From Hysterangium stoloniferum (taxonomy: Eukaryota; Basidiomycota; Agaricomycetes; Hysterangiales; Hysterangiaceae), in the NCBI GenBank assembly GCA_015178975.1, contig WHVD01000008.1:186001-250000 (forward strand): a stretch of DNA of 64,000 nt, read 5' to 3'. The notes under the pieces are model-generated. The model was not told the origin of the DNA and ran no database searches. It worked only from the letters and a program-made list of their open reading frames with translations. The number at the start of each line of letters is the position of its first letter. The stretch's first letter is position 1. The position numbers and the translations under genes are program-made. Below, piece after piece: positions 1 to 12,198 of the stretch.

Positions 1-6
1 GAGCCG

Positions 7-621
7 ATGAACAGGGAAACAGTACTAAGCAGGAACAAGACTGATGGCGACGTTTGGGTGCGAATAGCAATCAACTATCACTCAACACAGTTCACCGTCA
101 GCAGGGTCCTGGGTCAACTACTGCCCGCACTACAGCCACCCTTGCTAGAGGGGAAAGTACGTGACTGCAGAGGACTCGCACCATTGGAGGAGACTATGGT
201 TGACTTTTACCTGCTAATAAACGACGCGGCAGAGGCGGAGAAGCTGCAAAGCATTGTCTCAGGGATCAAGCTGTCACCATTCAGACAGCTGTCGGCGCAC
301 TTCCCTTGCACCCCTCCTGAACCTTCAATCTCTACCCCCCTTACCGACCTTGTCGATCTCCTTGAGGAGTTACTTCCTGCTAATGACAGTTGGCTGGACC
401 CTGATTGCTTGACTGCGGGCAGTACTACTCCCCAGCAGACTGCACTTCATCTCCTCCTGCAACTGGACCTCGACCCAGCTGACAGGATTTGCCTCATCAT
501 CAGGACACGACAAAAAGCCTACGGCTGCTGGGTATCTATGGTGCATAAAGCGGGACAATTGTCTCCCAACTCTTGCGACTCAAAGCTCTGTGAGATTGTA
601 GGTCCCCTCCGCAACAAGTAG
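7..621 (+). CDS. Hypothetical protein, possibly 5'-truncated by the window edge
   Basis: An open frame of 204 codons runs from an ATG at position 7 to a TAG at 619-621. I do not recognise a domain. The predicted protein is rich in Leu, Pro and acidic residues and has no clear signal peptide or membrane segment. The frame may continue upstream of the window. A G-rich tract (about 727-737) and an LTR-like sequence lie just downstream, so the ORF could be the last coding part of a retroelement, but it carries no integrase, RNase H or chromodomain signature that I can see. Function unknown. Confidence 0.35.
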   Translation: MNRETVLSRNKTDGDVWVRIAINYHSTQFTVSRVLGQLLPALQPPLLEGKVRDCRGLAPLEETMVDFYLLINDAAEAEKLQSIVSGIKLSPFRQLSAHFPCTPPEPSISTPLTDLVDLLEELLPANDSWLDPDCLTAGSTTPQQTALHLLLQLDLDPADRICLIIRTRQKAYGCWVSMVHKAGQLSPNSCDSKLCEIVGPLRNK

Positions 622-737
622 GAGGAATGGGGTCAGGCAATATTACAGCTAGGGGGTTCCGACAAGGAAGCATGGGGAGGAGTCCCCAGTAGGCTACAAG
701 ACTTCGCATGACATGGTCCTCCGAACTGGGGGGGCAC

Positions 738-1400
738 TGTGAAGGATAGGTCATATAGGAAGCGCGACTAAAGGCTCTAAGCCTAGACCTTAAGCCACTT
801 TATAATACAATTATTTCATTTTGTTTTATATTTTTTATTCCTTTTTATTCTCTCTTTATCATTCATAAATACACTTTATAGTTCGAGAGCCCATGTATGC
901 TTGTGGGCGCTCTCACCCACAAGAAGTATATGTATGTCACAGTAGTAGTCACACGACTAAATTTTAGACACTTTTCAACCCCAACAACCATCACCTGCAC
1001 ATGCAAGTACTGGTTTGGGGTCTTGTCTAAAACAAACTTCTACTTATCTCTTTTCATTGAGTTATAGTAATTACATTTTGTACTGAAACAGTTGAAATCC
1101 GTTATTACTATTCAACTCAACTTCAAGCTCTTGACTAGCATGGTAAGAATATCCATTGTAACTAACTTTCTTAGGATATTCTCTCTCTTTCACACACTAC
1201 GTACTTTCTCTTGTCTATTCGGCCTTCAGCCCAACTAGCTAAACAATTGAATCGTACCGTAAGGTCGATCCATCCTTGTAATTATCTGCCGATCGTACCT
1301 TCAAGGTCGATCGCAATCTACATCTTAACTACTAGTCGATTGTATTTCGTACTATCATTAGTCGATAACAATCATACATTGAGTGGTAAACTACTTGACC
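738..1400 (+). repeat. Divergent LTR relic of the window's 630-bp LTR family
   Basis: The stretch begins TGTGAAGG after a G-rich, polypurine-tract-like run. In the same order as the three well-preserved LTRs elsewhere (21.3, 26.4 and 50.8 kb) it has a T-rich block, a GTTCGA plus CATGTATGC block, a TTTAGACACTTTT-like block and several GGTCGAT or TAGTCGAT boxes. It is strongly diverged, and its right end and target duplication cannot be placed. Confidence 0.4.
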
Positions 1401-1600
1401 CTTTACACCCAGTATGCATGGCATTGGCAAATAGCCCAGTATTTATCTTGGACCGTCGCTATTGTCTACAAAGGTTCCATCAATCCAATAAATTCCCCAC
1501 AATGAATAAGCTCACTGAAGTGAGTAATTTTCCTAGATGGTATATTATGAAAGTGACTGTTCATTAGTATGCACTTTCCACACCCCAACCAAAATCAAGG

Positions 1601-2710
1601 ATGATTTTGGATACTGCGCACACCATATGGTGTTTAGTGTTTCAGATATTGGGCTACCTTCAAGACCCCTGTCTAGTAACGAATGAACCTGAAAATGCCA
1701 TCTGCACACAGGGTACTCAGGTGGTGTCCCAGATGATTGGGAAAACTGTTCGAGATTCGATATCTACTGTTAACTTTGAGGTTCATTTCACTCGTGAGCC
1801 TTGGCCTCATGCAGGAGAGCTGATCGCTAGGAGACTAGAAATCTCACAAGTTTTGACTGCCTCCCACTCTACCAAAGCATCTATTCTCCCGCCGTTGGCT
1901 GCCCCACAGGTGTTATCATCGGATGAGGATGATTCTCCCACAGATGCTCTCACTCCCCCAGATGAACCTTCTCCTCCTGGCATTCCTTCTCCCAGTATTC
2001 CTTCTCCCAATGTTCCTTCTCCCAATGTTCCTTCTCCCAATGTTCCTTCTCCCAATGTTCCTTCTCCTGGTCTTCCTTCCCCCAGTGTTTCTTCTACCCC
2101 CCCAACTCCCCTTCATGCCCTATCTCCCTCCAATGTTTCATCCCTTCTCTGTACACTTCCCCCTGACTCATCAGCTCTCCAAGAGTGTGAAAATCCCACT
2201 GCTTTGCCTGCACCTGATGACAATGGTGATGGTGTCTCACCAGCAGTCGAGGAAGACCAGGACATGGATGTAGAATCTGAAAAGGATATCACATCCACTG
2301 TGGAGGACGTTGAATGGGAGGAGCAGCAACCTGAAGGTCCTACTGCTCTTCCTGCACCTAATGACAATGTTGCTCCTCCCAGTGTTCCTTCTACCCCGCT
2401 CACTCCTCGCCACCATGCCCCGTCTCCTTCCAACAATGTCTCCTCTCCTCCCTGTACATCTCCCCATGACTCATCAGCTCTCCGAGAGTCTGCAAATCCC
2501 ACTGCTCTGTCTACACCCAATGATGATGATAATGGCGTCAGATCGGCAGTCAAGGAACACCAGGACCACCATGTGGGATCTGAAGAGGATGTACCGTCCA
2601 CCATGCAGAATACTGCATCTGAGGGTGAACTGGTGGAACAGCTACAATCAGGCCAGCTTTCATCTCCCAATACTCTTGCACAGCAGTTAGAGTTACATCT
2701 AGGGAAATGA
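1601..2710 (+). CDS. Low-complexity Pro/Ser-rich ORF, probable 5' exon of the JmjC-like gene
   Basis: A 369-codon open frame. Residues about 100-170 carry a run of Ser-Pro-Asn-Val-Pro type pentads encoded by a 15-bp minisatellite (about 1975-2085). Two further blocks (about 2160-2340 and 2480-2640) are a degenerate internal duplication with a shared Asp-Ser-Ser-Ala-Leu plus Asn-Pro-Thr-Ala-Leu core followed by acidic stretches. It looks intrinsically disordered. The next coding segment starts about 80 bp downstream in the same orientation, so this is probably the disordered N-terminus of the gene at 2787-4640. No catalytic motif seen. Confidence 0.4.
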   Translation: MILDTAHTIWCLVFQILGYLQDPCLVTNEPENAICTQGTQVVSQMIGKTVRDSISTVNFEVHFTREPWPHAGELIARRLEISQVLTASHSTKASILPPLAAPQVLSSDEDDSPTDALTPPDEPSPPGIPSPSIPSPNVPSPNVPSPNVPSPNVPSPGLPSPSVSSTPPTPLHALSPSNVSSLLCTLPPDSSALQECENPTALPAPDDNGDGVSPAVEEDQDMDVESEKDITSTVEDVEWEEQQPEGPTALPAPNDNVAPPSVPSTPLTPRHHAPSPSNNVSSPPCTSPHDSSALRESANPTALSTPNDDDNGVRSAVKEHQDHHVGSEEDVPSTMQNTASEGELVEQLQSGQLSSPNTLAQQLELHLGK

Positions 2711-2786
2711 AAATGGGATGAAACTGGTTGGATAGCCTTGTTCCCTGTCATTTATTTTTGGCGGCTTACTTTGATATTCATTAGAT

Positions 2787-4640
2787 TTGGATTCCACTTC
2801 TGAACTCACCGCTTTGCTTGATGAGGAGGATAATTTGGAACCCAGTAACAATGATGCACCGCAAATAGGTGATGATGGTCAGGGAACAGTCTTGCCAAAG
2901 CCCAGTTTACATCTGCGCAAAAGGTTCAAGCCACATACATCATACACCCCAAGAAAAGTGGGCTACAACTGGCACCTGAACATCAACTTGAAGGACCTGT
3001 CGGAAAGCAAACTGCCTGTAAGTATATTTCCAGATTGTGCATTTGTATTTTCTAGGAATCTCAATGTATAACGGGGTGTGGTGGTCAGGTTCAAATGAAA
3101 TACGGCAAGAAACCAGGGGTGGAATCTTATGTATTCAAGACGTTTGTCAATGATGGAAATGGTGTTTACCGGTCAGTTGAGAGGGGAAATATGAATTAGA
3201 GTGGTTTGAAGGGTTGGTAAGTCCTTGCTATGCTATGGGCTTCAGTTCCTTGAATATGGGTTGAGGTTCTATTTACTTTAGGAAACAGATCGGAAAGTTT
3301 TTGAGGACTTGATTAAGAATTCGCAACCCCCCCACTTTTATGACCCAAGCACTATTTCTGGCACCATCCCCATGGACTGTACCTGCTTCCCTGCATCATG
3401 GTTAGAAGCTGTTATGGATAATGACGAGTCCATAGACATCTTACTGGAGAAAGTGTCCATTTTTAGTGACAGGGTGATTATGATCCCTAATTCAAAACGA
3501 CGGCATGACTTCTTCAAGGATCGGCTGCATAAGAGTTTTGACATTCGACGACTGGCTCTCCACCAAGGTGTAGATATTCATATGAGACGGGAGGTTCATG
3601 GTAAGTATTAGCTCCTTATTCTGGTTCTGCTGTATGGTGTTATACTTACACATTGGAATTATAGCTCTTTACGAGCGTGAGGAAAGTGATTGGAGAGCTC
3701 ACATGTCCTCACTCATTCAAGTCTTTGATGGGAAGAGAAAGGCAATGAATTTTCTGGATATTCCAACAGCAGTTTCATTGTGTCCACCTGACATTTAACT
3801 GTGAGTTCTCGCTGAGCTTGAGACATGATAGGCTCCTTCTAAAGGTAGGCATCATTCCAGTATAATTTCATATGATATCTTGGCTGGGAATCGTGCTATG
3901 AACGACATGGTAGGATTTCCACAATATATGACTAGATGGAGGCTTTGTGCTACTGAGGGAGCTCTTTCGAGAGCACACATTGATGCCGGGAAATTTGGTA
4001 CTTGGATCCATATGGATATGGGTTGTTATATCAGGGGACATTGTAGAAACTTCACTGGAGGACCTGGACTATCCGGCACATAAATGGACATACTATCTTC
4101 TGGAACCAGGAGACCAGTTGTGAGTGCCTGCTCATCTTGATTCCACACGCTCCCTCCTCCACTTTGGTTCTGATTTGTGTTTCCAGGTTCATGCCGGCTG
4201 GCACAATTCACGCAGTGATGACGTTGAATGACTCTTGGGTGGAAGGGGGGCATTTTTATGGGCAAAACTCTCTGCATCGGTCATTCTCAGCTGGCCTGCG
4301 AGAACATTGTCAAGGGCTTACTGATTGCAACAAAGAGCATCCAGAATCTGAATACATCCTGCGTGCATTATTAGAGATGTACCATGGAATACTGCTGTCC
4401 TATTTCCCTGATATACAGCAGGTGGGAGTGGAAGTCTGTCGTAAGTAGCATAGTTGAGTCCTGATTGGCACCTCATCCTCACAGTGGGGGATGGGCAGGG
4501 GATTCAAATCCAAGAGCATACGAAGAAGTGTTAAATCATTGGCCACCCCTGGAGGAGCTCGCATATCTTCTGATCATGACAGGACATGCATACCACTTTT
4601 AGCTGTATTGGGGGATAGTCCAGTGGATAGCAAGCTGCCC
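2787..4640 (+). pseudogene. JmjC-like (Fe(II)/2-oxoglutarate oxygenase fold) gene, broken
   Basis: Coding segments are separated by short GT-AG introns: a donor GTAAGT near 3020, an intron at about 3599-3664, and one at about 4120-4187. Around 3980-4030 the frame reads HIDAGKFGTW, supplying an H-x-D pair. After the intron at about 4187 the frame reads MPAGTIHAVMT, supplying the distal His, followed by a Gly-Gly-His-Phe-Tyr segment. This order matches the JmjC metal triad. Damage: the frame shifts inside the GGATATGGGTTG stretch near 4018, between the H-x-D and the conserved downstream strand, and a TAG follows near 4589. The downstream exon (about 4500-4588) still reads as a coherent C-terminal piece (NHWPPLEELAYLL). 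Family substrates include histones and RNA; nothing here shows the substrate. Confidence 0.55.
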
Positions 4641-4801
4641 ACTGTCCTGGACCCACTCAGAGTGTTGAGTGGAGTGCCCAGAGATCAAGGGTCACTCAGG
4701 GCGGAACCTCTCTCACAAAACCCTCTGGAATCATCAAAGTTCTACCTCTTTAGTGAGAGGAATGAACTTTGCATAGATCCAGAGCTGGAGATATATGACT
4801 T

Positions 4802-7230
4802 GTGGTCAATACCCATCATCGGCTCCTGATTTGCATTTGCTGCCAATATGCCCTTCTACCTGGGGTTGTTCACACACATGTTTTGAACCACAGTATTTGT
4901 CCTGCACCCTCCGATAGGTTTTTGCAAGGGATGATCGAGAAACATGGCCTTATTAAGACGAAGGAGGAATTTGTTGCCCAGAGAGATGTTCCAAACACCT
5001 CACCGATATCTGGGATCCAGGTTCAACGGGAAGGTTTCTGGTGTGGGCAAGTGACTTGCTCTTATGCCTGTGGTACAGAGTCCTCGATCAAGTATCATTG
5101 CAACAAGTTTTATGCAAGCATTCAATCTAAAAGGTGGTTTCAAGGTGCTGTGCAGCAAGTTTACCTCAGCCCACAGAGCAGGCTGTATATTCGTGCAGAT
5201 ATTTCTTCAGTTCCTGCCAAGATGGAAGATGCATATACAGTCTGGCTCAACTCCACTCGATGACAGGTGGAGGCTGGCACTGTTGCTGAAGTGCCCAAGT
5301 CTGAAATTCTACCCTGGCTTCAAAGTCTGCAGTGGGTTCGAGATCACGATTTTAAAAAGATAGAGGGCCTATTTGAAGTCCCCCCTGAGGGAAAACCTTT
5401 TGGGAATCTGAAAATGGCGGTAGAGAGTTATTTCCGTAAGGTGTTAAATGAGACACCCAAGGTGCCTAGCATGATTCTTTCCTGGCTGCGTTCTTATGAC
5501 GGGTAAGTTCTCATCTCTTTCATTCACTTGGCCCCTGACACTTGGCCTTTAGGGAATATCAGAGAAAGTATTTCATAGAACCGATGGAGGAGAAGACGGT
5601 GATAAAGTATTCAGGAGTGGTTACAAAATTTATTCTATTCCTGATTCGAACACTACCATTACTGACAGATAGCCCTAGCTGGCAGATGCATGTTCCCCCA
5701 GAAGTGTCAGCGTGGCTGATAGCGTTTTCAGATAGGCTAAACTGTACCAAAGATCCTGAAGATGGCTCTGTGCAAGAGGAGCTCCACCGTCTCCTGGAAC
5801 GTCTGTATTTGGTGCAGTATAGGGGTTTGGAAACAGTTAGGGATAGCAACCCTTTAGAGCAGTACTTGGCCTTGATCAATTACAGAGCGGATGAGTCTTT
5901 CAACCAGGCAGGCAGGATCACACAAACCCTGGCAGCTCTGACATTCTCTGTCCATGCAGTCCCGTTGAGAGAGATTCTGATGGAAAGTGAAATGTCATCT
6001 GAGGTGGACACTTTTGAGTTTGTTACTCCTTTTGATGTTAGTAATACTGTAGGCTGATGATTTTGTGGATACTTAGTGCTTTTGGAAAACTAAAGCTTTA
6101 CCTGCGCCAAGGCGAACCTACCCTGATGAGTTCCTTACTGGAACATTTGGTAGCACTATCTGCCGTCAGTCACAGTGAGGCGCATGTTCCAGAGTTTCAG
6201 TTCACGGACAGCTCTGGGTTGTACTTTACACACAAAGGTGCACCGTACAGCATCCCACAATTTTGGATGATGCTGGCAGATCATGTGAAAAGATGTGCAA
6301 AGATTCTGCTGAAGGATTTACTGTTAGGATTCATCTAATGAGGAAGTGGGCTACTCTTTCCTGAAAGACAAGAGGAATCCTATCCACCATTATAGGTCAG
6401 CCTTAATGGCACTCTTTCTACAGTCGAAAGTGCCAGGTGTCTGAGAATTTTTCAGACATACTATCCTTCCTACTGGTTCTAATGAACCTCAATTTGTCTG
6501 GAATGCGGTGTCATGCCACCAATGGTTAAAGCATGGGCAAGAATTCTTGTGACTTCTCTCAGTTGTGATCAAATTCATTCAGGGTCAACCAGGAAGAGGA
6601 ATGGAACTAATGACGACGAGCATCTGTAACTGCCCGAACTGCCCCTGGACACTGTTCTTTCATAATGGACAGGTGGTCAATGCTTTGAGGGCAAATAAAC
6701 GGCAAAGCCAGACTGGGACAGATGAGCCTATCCCGTGTTTTTTTCCGGCAGAAGTCTCCCTTTTACTGAACATCTACCTGAGTTTAGTTTGGCCAGTAGA
6801 GGTGGAAATCACTGCTGCAATCTTCCCTGAGCCTATCATGCATAGTTACAAGAACTATCTCTTTACTGGCATGAGTGGAGTTTGGGGAAGTCAGGCTCTG
6901 ACGGAGAACCTTATAAGGAGTACCAAAACCGTATTTGGACCAGAATGTAATCTGGGGGTGGCAGCGATTTGACAGATCACCATCTTCCTCTACCGTCACC
7001 ATTGTCAATATGCGGCTAGAAATGAGGAATGTAAGGAGGATTGGATGAGAGAATGGAATGAGATTGGGGACATGCAAGCTGGCCATTCTACATTAGTGAC
7101 AGATTGCCATTATGGGGTGGAAGAACGTTCTTTTCCACTAGTGCAGGAGAGACAATGGCGGGCACTACAGGCTGTAGGTATTCCATGCTCTAGATTTCTG
7201 GTTTACTAATGAAGAGGATTGATAGTATTC
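4802..7230 (+). pseudogene. C2H2-like plus tyrosine-recombinase-like fungal gene, broken
   Basis: Pieces in order: a Cys/His finger-like segment (about 4830-4890, CICC then HTHVLNH), a second Cys/His segment near 5045-5100 (C-x3-C then KYHC), a middle helical domain (5267-6340), and a C-terminal part. The C-terminal part contains GQPGRGMEL (about 6585-6610), and about 150 codons later GHSTLVTDCHYG (about 7080-7118). This order resembles the tyrosine-recombinase box I Arg, then Gly-His-Ser, then catalytic Tyr. Similar large basidiomycete proteins, as I remember them, combine such fingers and recombinase parts. One intron is clear (donor after about 5502, acceptor TTTAG at about 5553). Several in-frame stops or shifts (TGA near 5261, shift near 6057, frame loss 6340-6565, TGA at 6970-6972) mark it as non-functional. 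A coiled-coil-like stretch at 7354-7470 may be its tail. Confidence 0.45.
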
Positions 7231-7599
7231 TGACGGGGTTCATCGTTTCTGGTGAATGAAAGTGGCAAATGCAGGGAAGAACGCTAGTGAGGAACTTCCT
7301 TTGTTGGGGGGGGAAGATCCGGAACAGCTGGGGAAGGGGCAGATTTTAATGCTATGAAACTGGAACTCTATGAGGCTTTGGCACAAAGTGAACAGCATAC
7401 TAAAGAAAATTTAGAGAAAAGTCTGGCACAATTTTCGAATCTGATCTTGGACAGGTTTGCAAACACATCAGCGTTGGCTCCTTCCCTACCCAGTTGTCTC
7501 CCTCATACAGCAAGCCTGTCAAGGTTGTTATTCACCTGGTCTGTATCTTTTTTTTTTTTGTTATATTTGTATCCCGCTTCAAGCAACAATGGCTAACTG

Positions 7600-8240
7600 C
7601 AGCTAGGGGGTGGAAAGGCCCCCAGCGAAACTATGCTATGGTAGTAAGAAGTTCCGAGTGAGCTTCATAAGCGAAAATGTATTGATCACCAATTTGAATG
7701 AAACTGATAATCATTTTATAAATGTTTCTTTGACTTCCATGCTGATTCTCATTGCCAGGATGTTGCCATGAATTGATGTTGAAGTAATAGTGTTATGTAA
7801 GCCACTTTTAGTAAGCTAGAACCCAGTCTTGTTGATGACGGTGGGGTGCAAGCATCCACCATGCTACCAACCCACAACTTTAGGTGGTTACTTGGCGACC
7901 TGGATCGACAATTCTAAGTATTCATTAGGACATATGATATGATCCCATTCAGAGAAACTTATTAAACTTATTGTTAGAATATTGCAAACCGTTGAGAGTG
8001 CTCACAGTCTGACTACACTCAGATATTTAGTACTGTACAGTAGCTTAGTCATCACATGTATTTTGATAGGGACTTTGTCATTCCCTCACCCACATGAAAT
8101 CCCATTGCATATCCTTACACTTATTACAATATTTATCATTATATACATTATATATTTTTATAAATTCACTGAATTTAAAAGACATGAGTCAGTCTACTTT
8201 TGGAACTCTGCTGAGCATACAACTTGGGGAACTACATCAG
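7600..8240. other. No gene recognised
   Basis: Mostly AT-rich sequence between the recombinase-like pseudogene and the Helitron relic. A short GC-rich patch lies near 7590-7620. I see no convincing coding frame, repeat boundary or RNA gene. Confidence 0.4.
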
Positions 8241-9713
8241 GTTGAGGCATCACCACCTCTGGCAAGTCAAGTACAATCTCTTCAGGAGCTGGTTCAAGAA
8301 CTTCTTGGCTCTGGATCAATCTCCTTATGTGGTGCTTCAATGGCTGCTGGGGCTGGGGCTATCTCAACAGGAAGTGGTTCATTTGCATAGGGAATATCCT
8401 AACTCCAGCCTAATTCTCCTCTTGGAAAGAATAGCAGATAATGGAGTGGGGAATATAAAGGATTAGTTTCAAAGATCCTTCTAAATTTTCCACTGATAAT
8501 TAAGAAGTACATCTCCTGGGAGGATAACTGCCAATTCATCTCCTGTTGGAATGTTGTATCATCTTGGATCTGTGCTTGTATGTCAGTCTGACCTTGGAGC
8601 TCAGGAGTGATTGGTTGGTTTCTTAGACATGTCATGGCCTGTTTATACATAGATATGAACAAAAGGATTGAATTCTAACATCATATCCTGGAAAGGGTTA
8701 TATGTAGCATTGATTATTTTGTCCTTATATGTATGTATACCTATGCTCTAATATGCCACATCTGGTTCATAAAAGTAGAGCTGAGCATAGGAAGGAGTCT
8801 GACCCTCATTAGGAATCAAAGCACCATGATTATGTCTAAGTTTCCCCTTGAGTTTAAAGACATAAGGGCCACATTCCCCATCAAGTAATGATCTGTCCAT
8901 TTTAGCATATATTGTTGAAACAGTTGAATAACCCTTTGCAGAACATCCTTGTGAGTGTGATTAGAAAGTAAACACTAAGTATATTCAACTGTAAAGACAT
9001 ACCTGTGAGTGTGATTGGAAAGTAAACACTAAGGAGACTTTCCCACACCCACAGTGGACTATACTACTAGGTGCTTATCTAAGCACCTATACAGCAGTTA
9101 CTGACCTAAGGTAACTCACTCAATACTGCACCTACAGTGCTGGGAAAAATACTACAAATATCAGAAAAATATAGAGATCATAATAGACTATGTTAGAGCT
9201 GTAGTATCATACTCTAACATATATGTATAGATATTTTTATGAAACTCTTTAGCATCTTCATCCTCAGAACTCTCCAGTAGATGATGCAATGGTTGAGGGA
9301 CATCTTCAAGTATAGGTAATCTGATCTTTTCAGATAGACAATATCCTCCAAAAGAGGATTATTATTAGAGGAATGGTGAAGATGTTTTGCCATCCAATGC
9401 AGTGTATTGTATTTTGAACAATTTATGGTCATTCTTGCCAGATAATGTGATTGCATTGCTACATTATCTTCACAAATTGGGCACCTGGCCAGGGGGAGTG
9501 GTCCAGGAGGTCCAGGAGATGGTGGAACAGGCTCAACAGGCTCAGGAAATGTGGCAATAGAAGAGCGACTGCCTGAGCTTGTAAAGCAGTAACCCCTCTT
9601 CTGCCAATATGAAGTGGCAATTCAGGGAGAGATGGAACTACATTCCCCCATACTCTTCTATGATTAGGAGGGGAGGCACAGGGATCATGGCAGCCTGAAC
9701 AAATAATTCTCAC
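8240..9713 (-). pseudogene. Helitron replicase N-terminal region relic
   Basis: Read on the minus strand from 9713 down. NCSKYNTLHWM (about 9430-9395) matches the zinc-like C-x2-C-x-ALHW motif seen intact in the 29.9-kb copy. KIRLPILEDVP and then KEFHKN (about 9330-9240) match the leader of the Helitron Rep N-domain. GPYVFKLKG and PSYAQLYFYEP (about 8875-8765) and then YSPLHYLLFFPRGELGW (about 8450-8400) match the helitron-like N domain that precedes the Rep HUH endonuclease. Stops and frame changes separate the blocks. Upstream (9459-9713) the sequence is Pro/Leu-rich. The Rep and helicase parts that would follow at lower coordinates are not visible, so the copy is truncated. Confidence 0.7.
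8950..9035. repeat. Short tandem duplication inside the Helitron relic
   Basis: The motif GTGAGTGTGATT-x-GAAAGTAAACACTAAG occurs at about 8951-8980 and again at about 9004-9034, about 53 bp apart. Confidence 0.6.
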
Positions 9714-10082
9714 ACTACATCCCTGCCCACTGTAACAGGAAGCTACATTGCAGAAGCATTTTGTCTAGATGATGATGCAAGCTGTGGCCCATTTGCCAGT
9801 TGTGTACAGACATATATTAGCTACAGTAGTGCCAGGAGTTGTGAAGAGTTGAGTAAAATACTGCTTGTTGTGTGAGTGAGATTGACTAGTAGGAGTGTGA
9901 TCCCAATATCAATAATAGGTGGAAATACAATAAGTGACTAAGTTATACATATGTAGTAGCCTAGGTAGCATAATATGAAATAGTACTAAGATTGACTTTG
10001 ATAATGTGACTACAAAGTACTACTGTTGAAAGAATCAACCATTGAGATACAATTGACAGAATATGGAGTAGAGAAGGTAATT

Positions 10083-10745
10083 GTGAAGAGTCGTAGGAGT
10101 TCAGACCATTCTATATATGAAATATATTGACTATCAAAGTACAATATGAGAATAGGAGGGATTTTGTAGGCTCGAATATCAGTAGGATGATTTGAGGACA
10201 GCAGAATTGACCCTACAGTGTGTGAGAGGTACCACAAAATATATTCCAAAATATAGCCTAGATGGATCCACACTATATTTCAATTCTTATTTCTATTTTC
10301 TCTCTATTTTATCATACATATGTATATATTAGTTTGAAGATCTATGTAATGCTATGGTACATAGACTCTTGTAGGCACATGGACTAGATCCATGTACTTT
10401 AGTGCCTAGTTAAAACTCAGACACTTTTTACCCCATAACTTCAACTTGCCTAGACATCCACTTAGTGTCCTGTAAGTTGTGATTGGGGTATCATCTTGAC
10501 CATCACAGATGGGCTTTAACTATCAGCACAATCACCATTTTGAACTATATTAGTTGAAACCGACTACATCTGTGCTACTCTGCTTTGTTCAACTCTCTTA
10601 TTATTTCCTTAATCATTAGACAGTTGCTCCGAATTGTACTTTAAAGTTGATTCTTTTTCCTCAGTACTTAAGATAACTAACCCTTTCAGTTGTATTGAAT
10701 TAGACAGTCAATACATGTTTTGATCTGTATTAGACTTAGATAGTC
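10083..10745. repeat. Back-to-back LTR fragments
   Basis: About 10083-10150 is a reverse-oriented LTR 3' end (TGTGAAGAGTCGTAGGAG, then the CATTCTATATATGAA block). From 10221 a forward LTR 5' end begins (TGTGAGAGGTAC) and runs through the GACACTTTTTACC and TGTAAGTTGTGATTGG blocks to about 10745, where it stops short of a normal 3' end. The fragments belong to the 630-bp LTR family but are more diverged than the solo copies. Confidence 0.55.
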
Positions 10746-11500
10746 AATACATACACATCTTAGTGACAATAAAATAAAATAAAATACATACACATCTAGT
10801 GATAATAAAATACATCTGACCTGCCCTAAAGTGTCATTTAATTAAATAAAATAAAATACATCTGACCGGCCCTAAAGTGGGACATTTAATTAAATAAAAT
10901 ACATTTGACCTGTGCTAAAGTGACAATAACTCGGCCCTACTACAAGTTGAAATGACCTGCCCTAAAGTGGATATTTAAATTAAATTAAATAAAAATCATC
11001 CTGGCCCCTCTGCTACAAGTTGAAGTGACCTGCTCTAAAGTGACAATAAATAAATAAAATACATTTGGTCTGCTCTAAAGTGTTATTTAATTAAATAAAA
11101 TAAAATAAAACCCGGCCCTCTACAAGTTCAAGTGACTTGTCCTAAAGTGATAATTAAATTAAATAAATTAAAATAAAACCTGGCCCTCTACAAGTTCAAG
11201 TGACCTGCCCTAAAGTGATAATAAAATAAAATAAAACCCATCCCTACTACAAGTTGAAATGACCGGCCCTAAAGTGACATTAAAATTAAATAAATAAAAA
11301 TAAAACCATTCCCTGAGTTGAAGTGACCGGCCCTAAAGTGACAATAAAATAAAATAAAATAAAAATCATCCTGGCCCCCTACTACAAGTTAAAATGACCA
11401 GCCCTAAAGTGACATTTAAATAAAAAATAAAACCATCCTGGGCCTCCCCAAGTTGAAATAACCTGCCCTACAGTAAAAATATAAAAATAAAGAGAAAAAT
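10745..11500. repeat. AT-rich degenerate tandem repeat, unit about 60-90 bp
   Basis: About ten degenerate units alternate an AATAAAATAAAAT tract with a core reading CCTGGCCC...TACAAGTTGAAGTGACC...CCCTAAAGTGACA. Unit length varies because the A/T tract expands and contracts. No coding potential seen. Confidence 0.75.
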
Positions 11501-11509
11501 GTTGACTGC

Positions 11510-11960
11510 AGCACCTATGGATTCTTGGGTGGTATCTGTGTCTCTATTCAAAAATCTCTCCATCACCCTTCAAAAACTTGATTGCTACTGAAAAACTTGT
11601 TTGTTATCATTCAAAATCCTCTTCATCCTTGTTTATAAATATCATTACTATTGGAAAATCTCTTCCTTACCATTCAAAAATGTCTTTTCCAGTCCCAGTC
11701 TTCAAAGTGGGCATTCCTAGGGGTCATGGCCATTGAAAAACATCTTAAATTGCCGTTCATAAATGTGATCGCTGTTTGAAAATATGTGATCGTTGTTCAA
11801 AAAGATCATTGCTATTTCAAATCCTCTTATTTGTGGCCATCTAAAATTATCTTCATCACCATTTAAAAAGTTGATCATTGCTCAAAAACAGCTTAGTCAC
11901 CATTAGAAAATGTCTTCATCATTCAAAATACTCTGTCACCATTCAAAAACCTCTGGATTA
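11510..11960 (-). repeat. R1 repeat array, reverse orientation
   Basis: Runs of CATTCAAAAA-type units are the reverse complement of the TTTTGAAxGGxGAxGAAGA units seen in the other R1 arrays. A short unique module near 11690-11740 (TCCAGTCCCAGTCTTCAAAG) is the reverse complement of a module found inside the 37.8-39.3 kb array (about 38465-38495). This supports common descent. Confidence 0.6.
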
Positions 11961-12129
11961 ATAGTCATAGGAACTTGTGTGTGGAGTTGGAGATTCTCCA
12001 TTTTTGTAATGTACTCAACTGTTCAAATTGTTTGCTATCAATACAAGTACTGATTATGATTACGATTTTTGTCTTTTATTTTCAGTTGGTCCTTCTTCAT
12101 GACACAACACAAGGCACAAGTCATGGGTT

Positions 12130-12198
12130 TGAACAGGGAAGACAGCACTTTCAATGCCATCTGTGAACGAGGTCTCATTCACAGAGGGAATATACATA
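12130..12198 (+). repeat. R1 conserved 3' terminus, interrupted by Tc1
   Basis: The sequence GAAGACAGCACTTTC...GAACGAGGTCTCATTC...GGGAATATACATA is the approximately 60-bp terminus shared by all plus-strand R1 copies, here cut at its final TA by the Tc1 element. The expected next base, G, resumes at 13805 after the second TA. Confidence 0.75.

Noticed and set aside
1807-2751. Minus-strand ORFs opposite the Pro/Ser-rich frame
   Set aside because: Shadows of the low-complexity plus-strand ORF and its 15-bp repeat.
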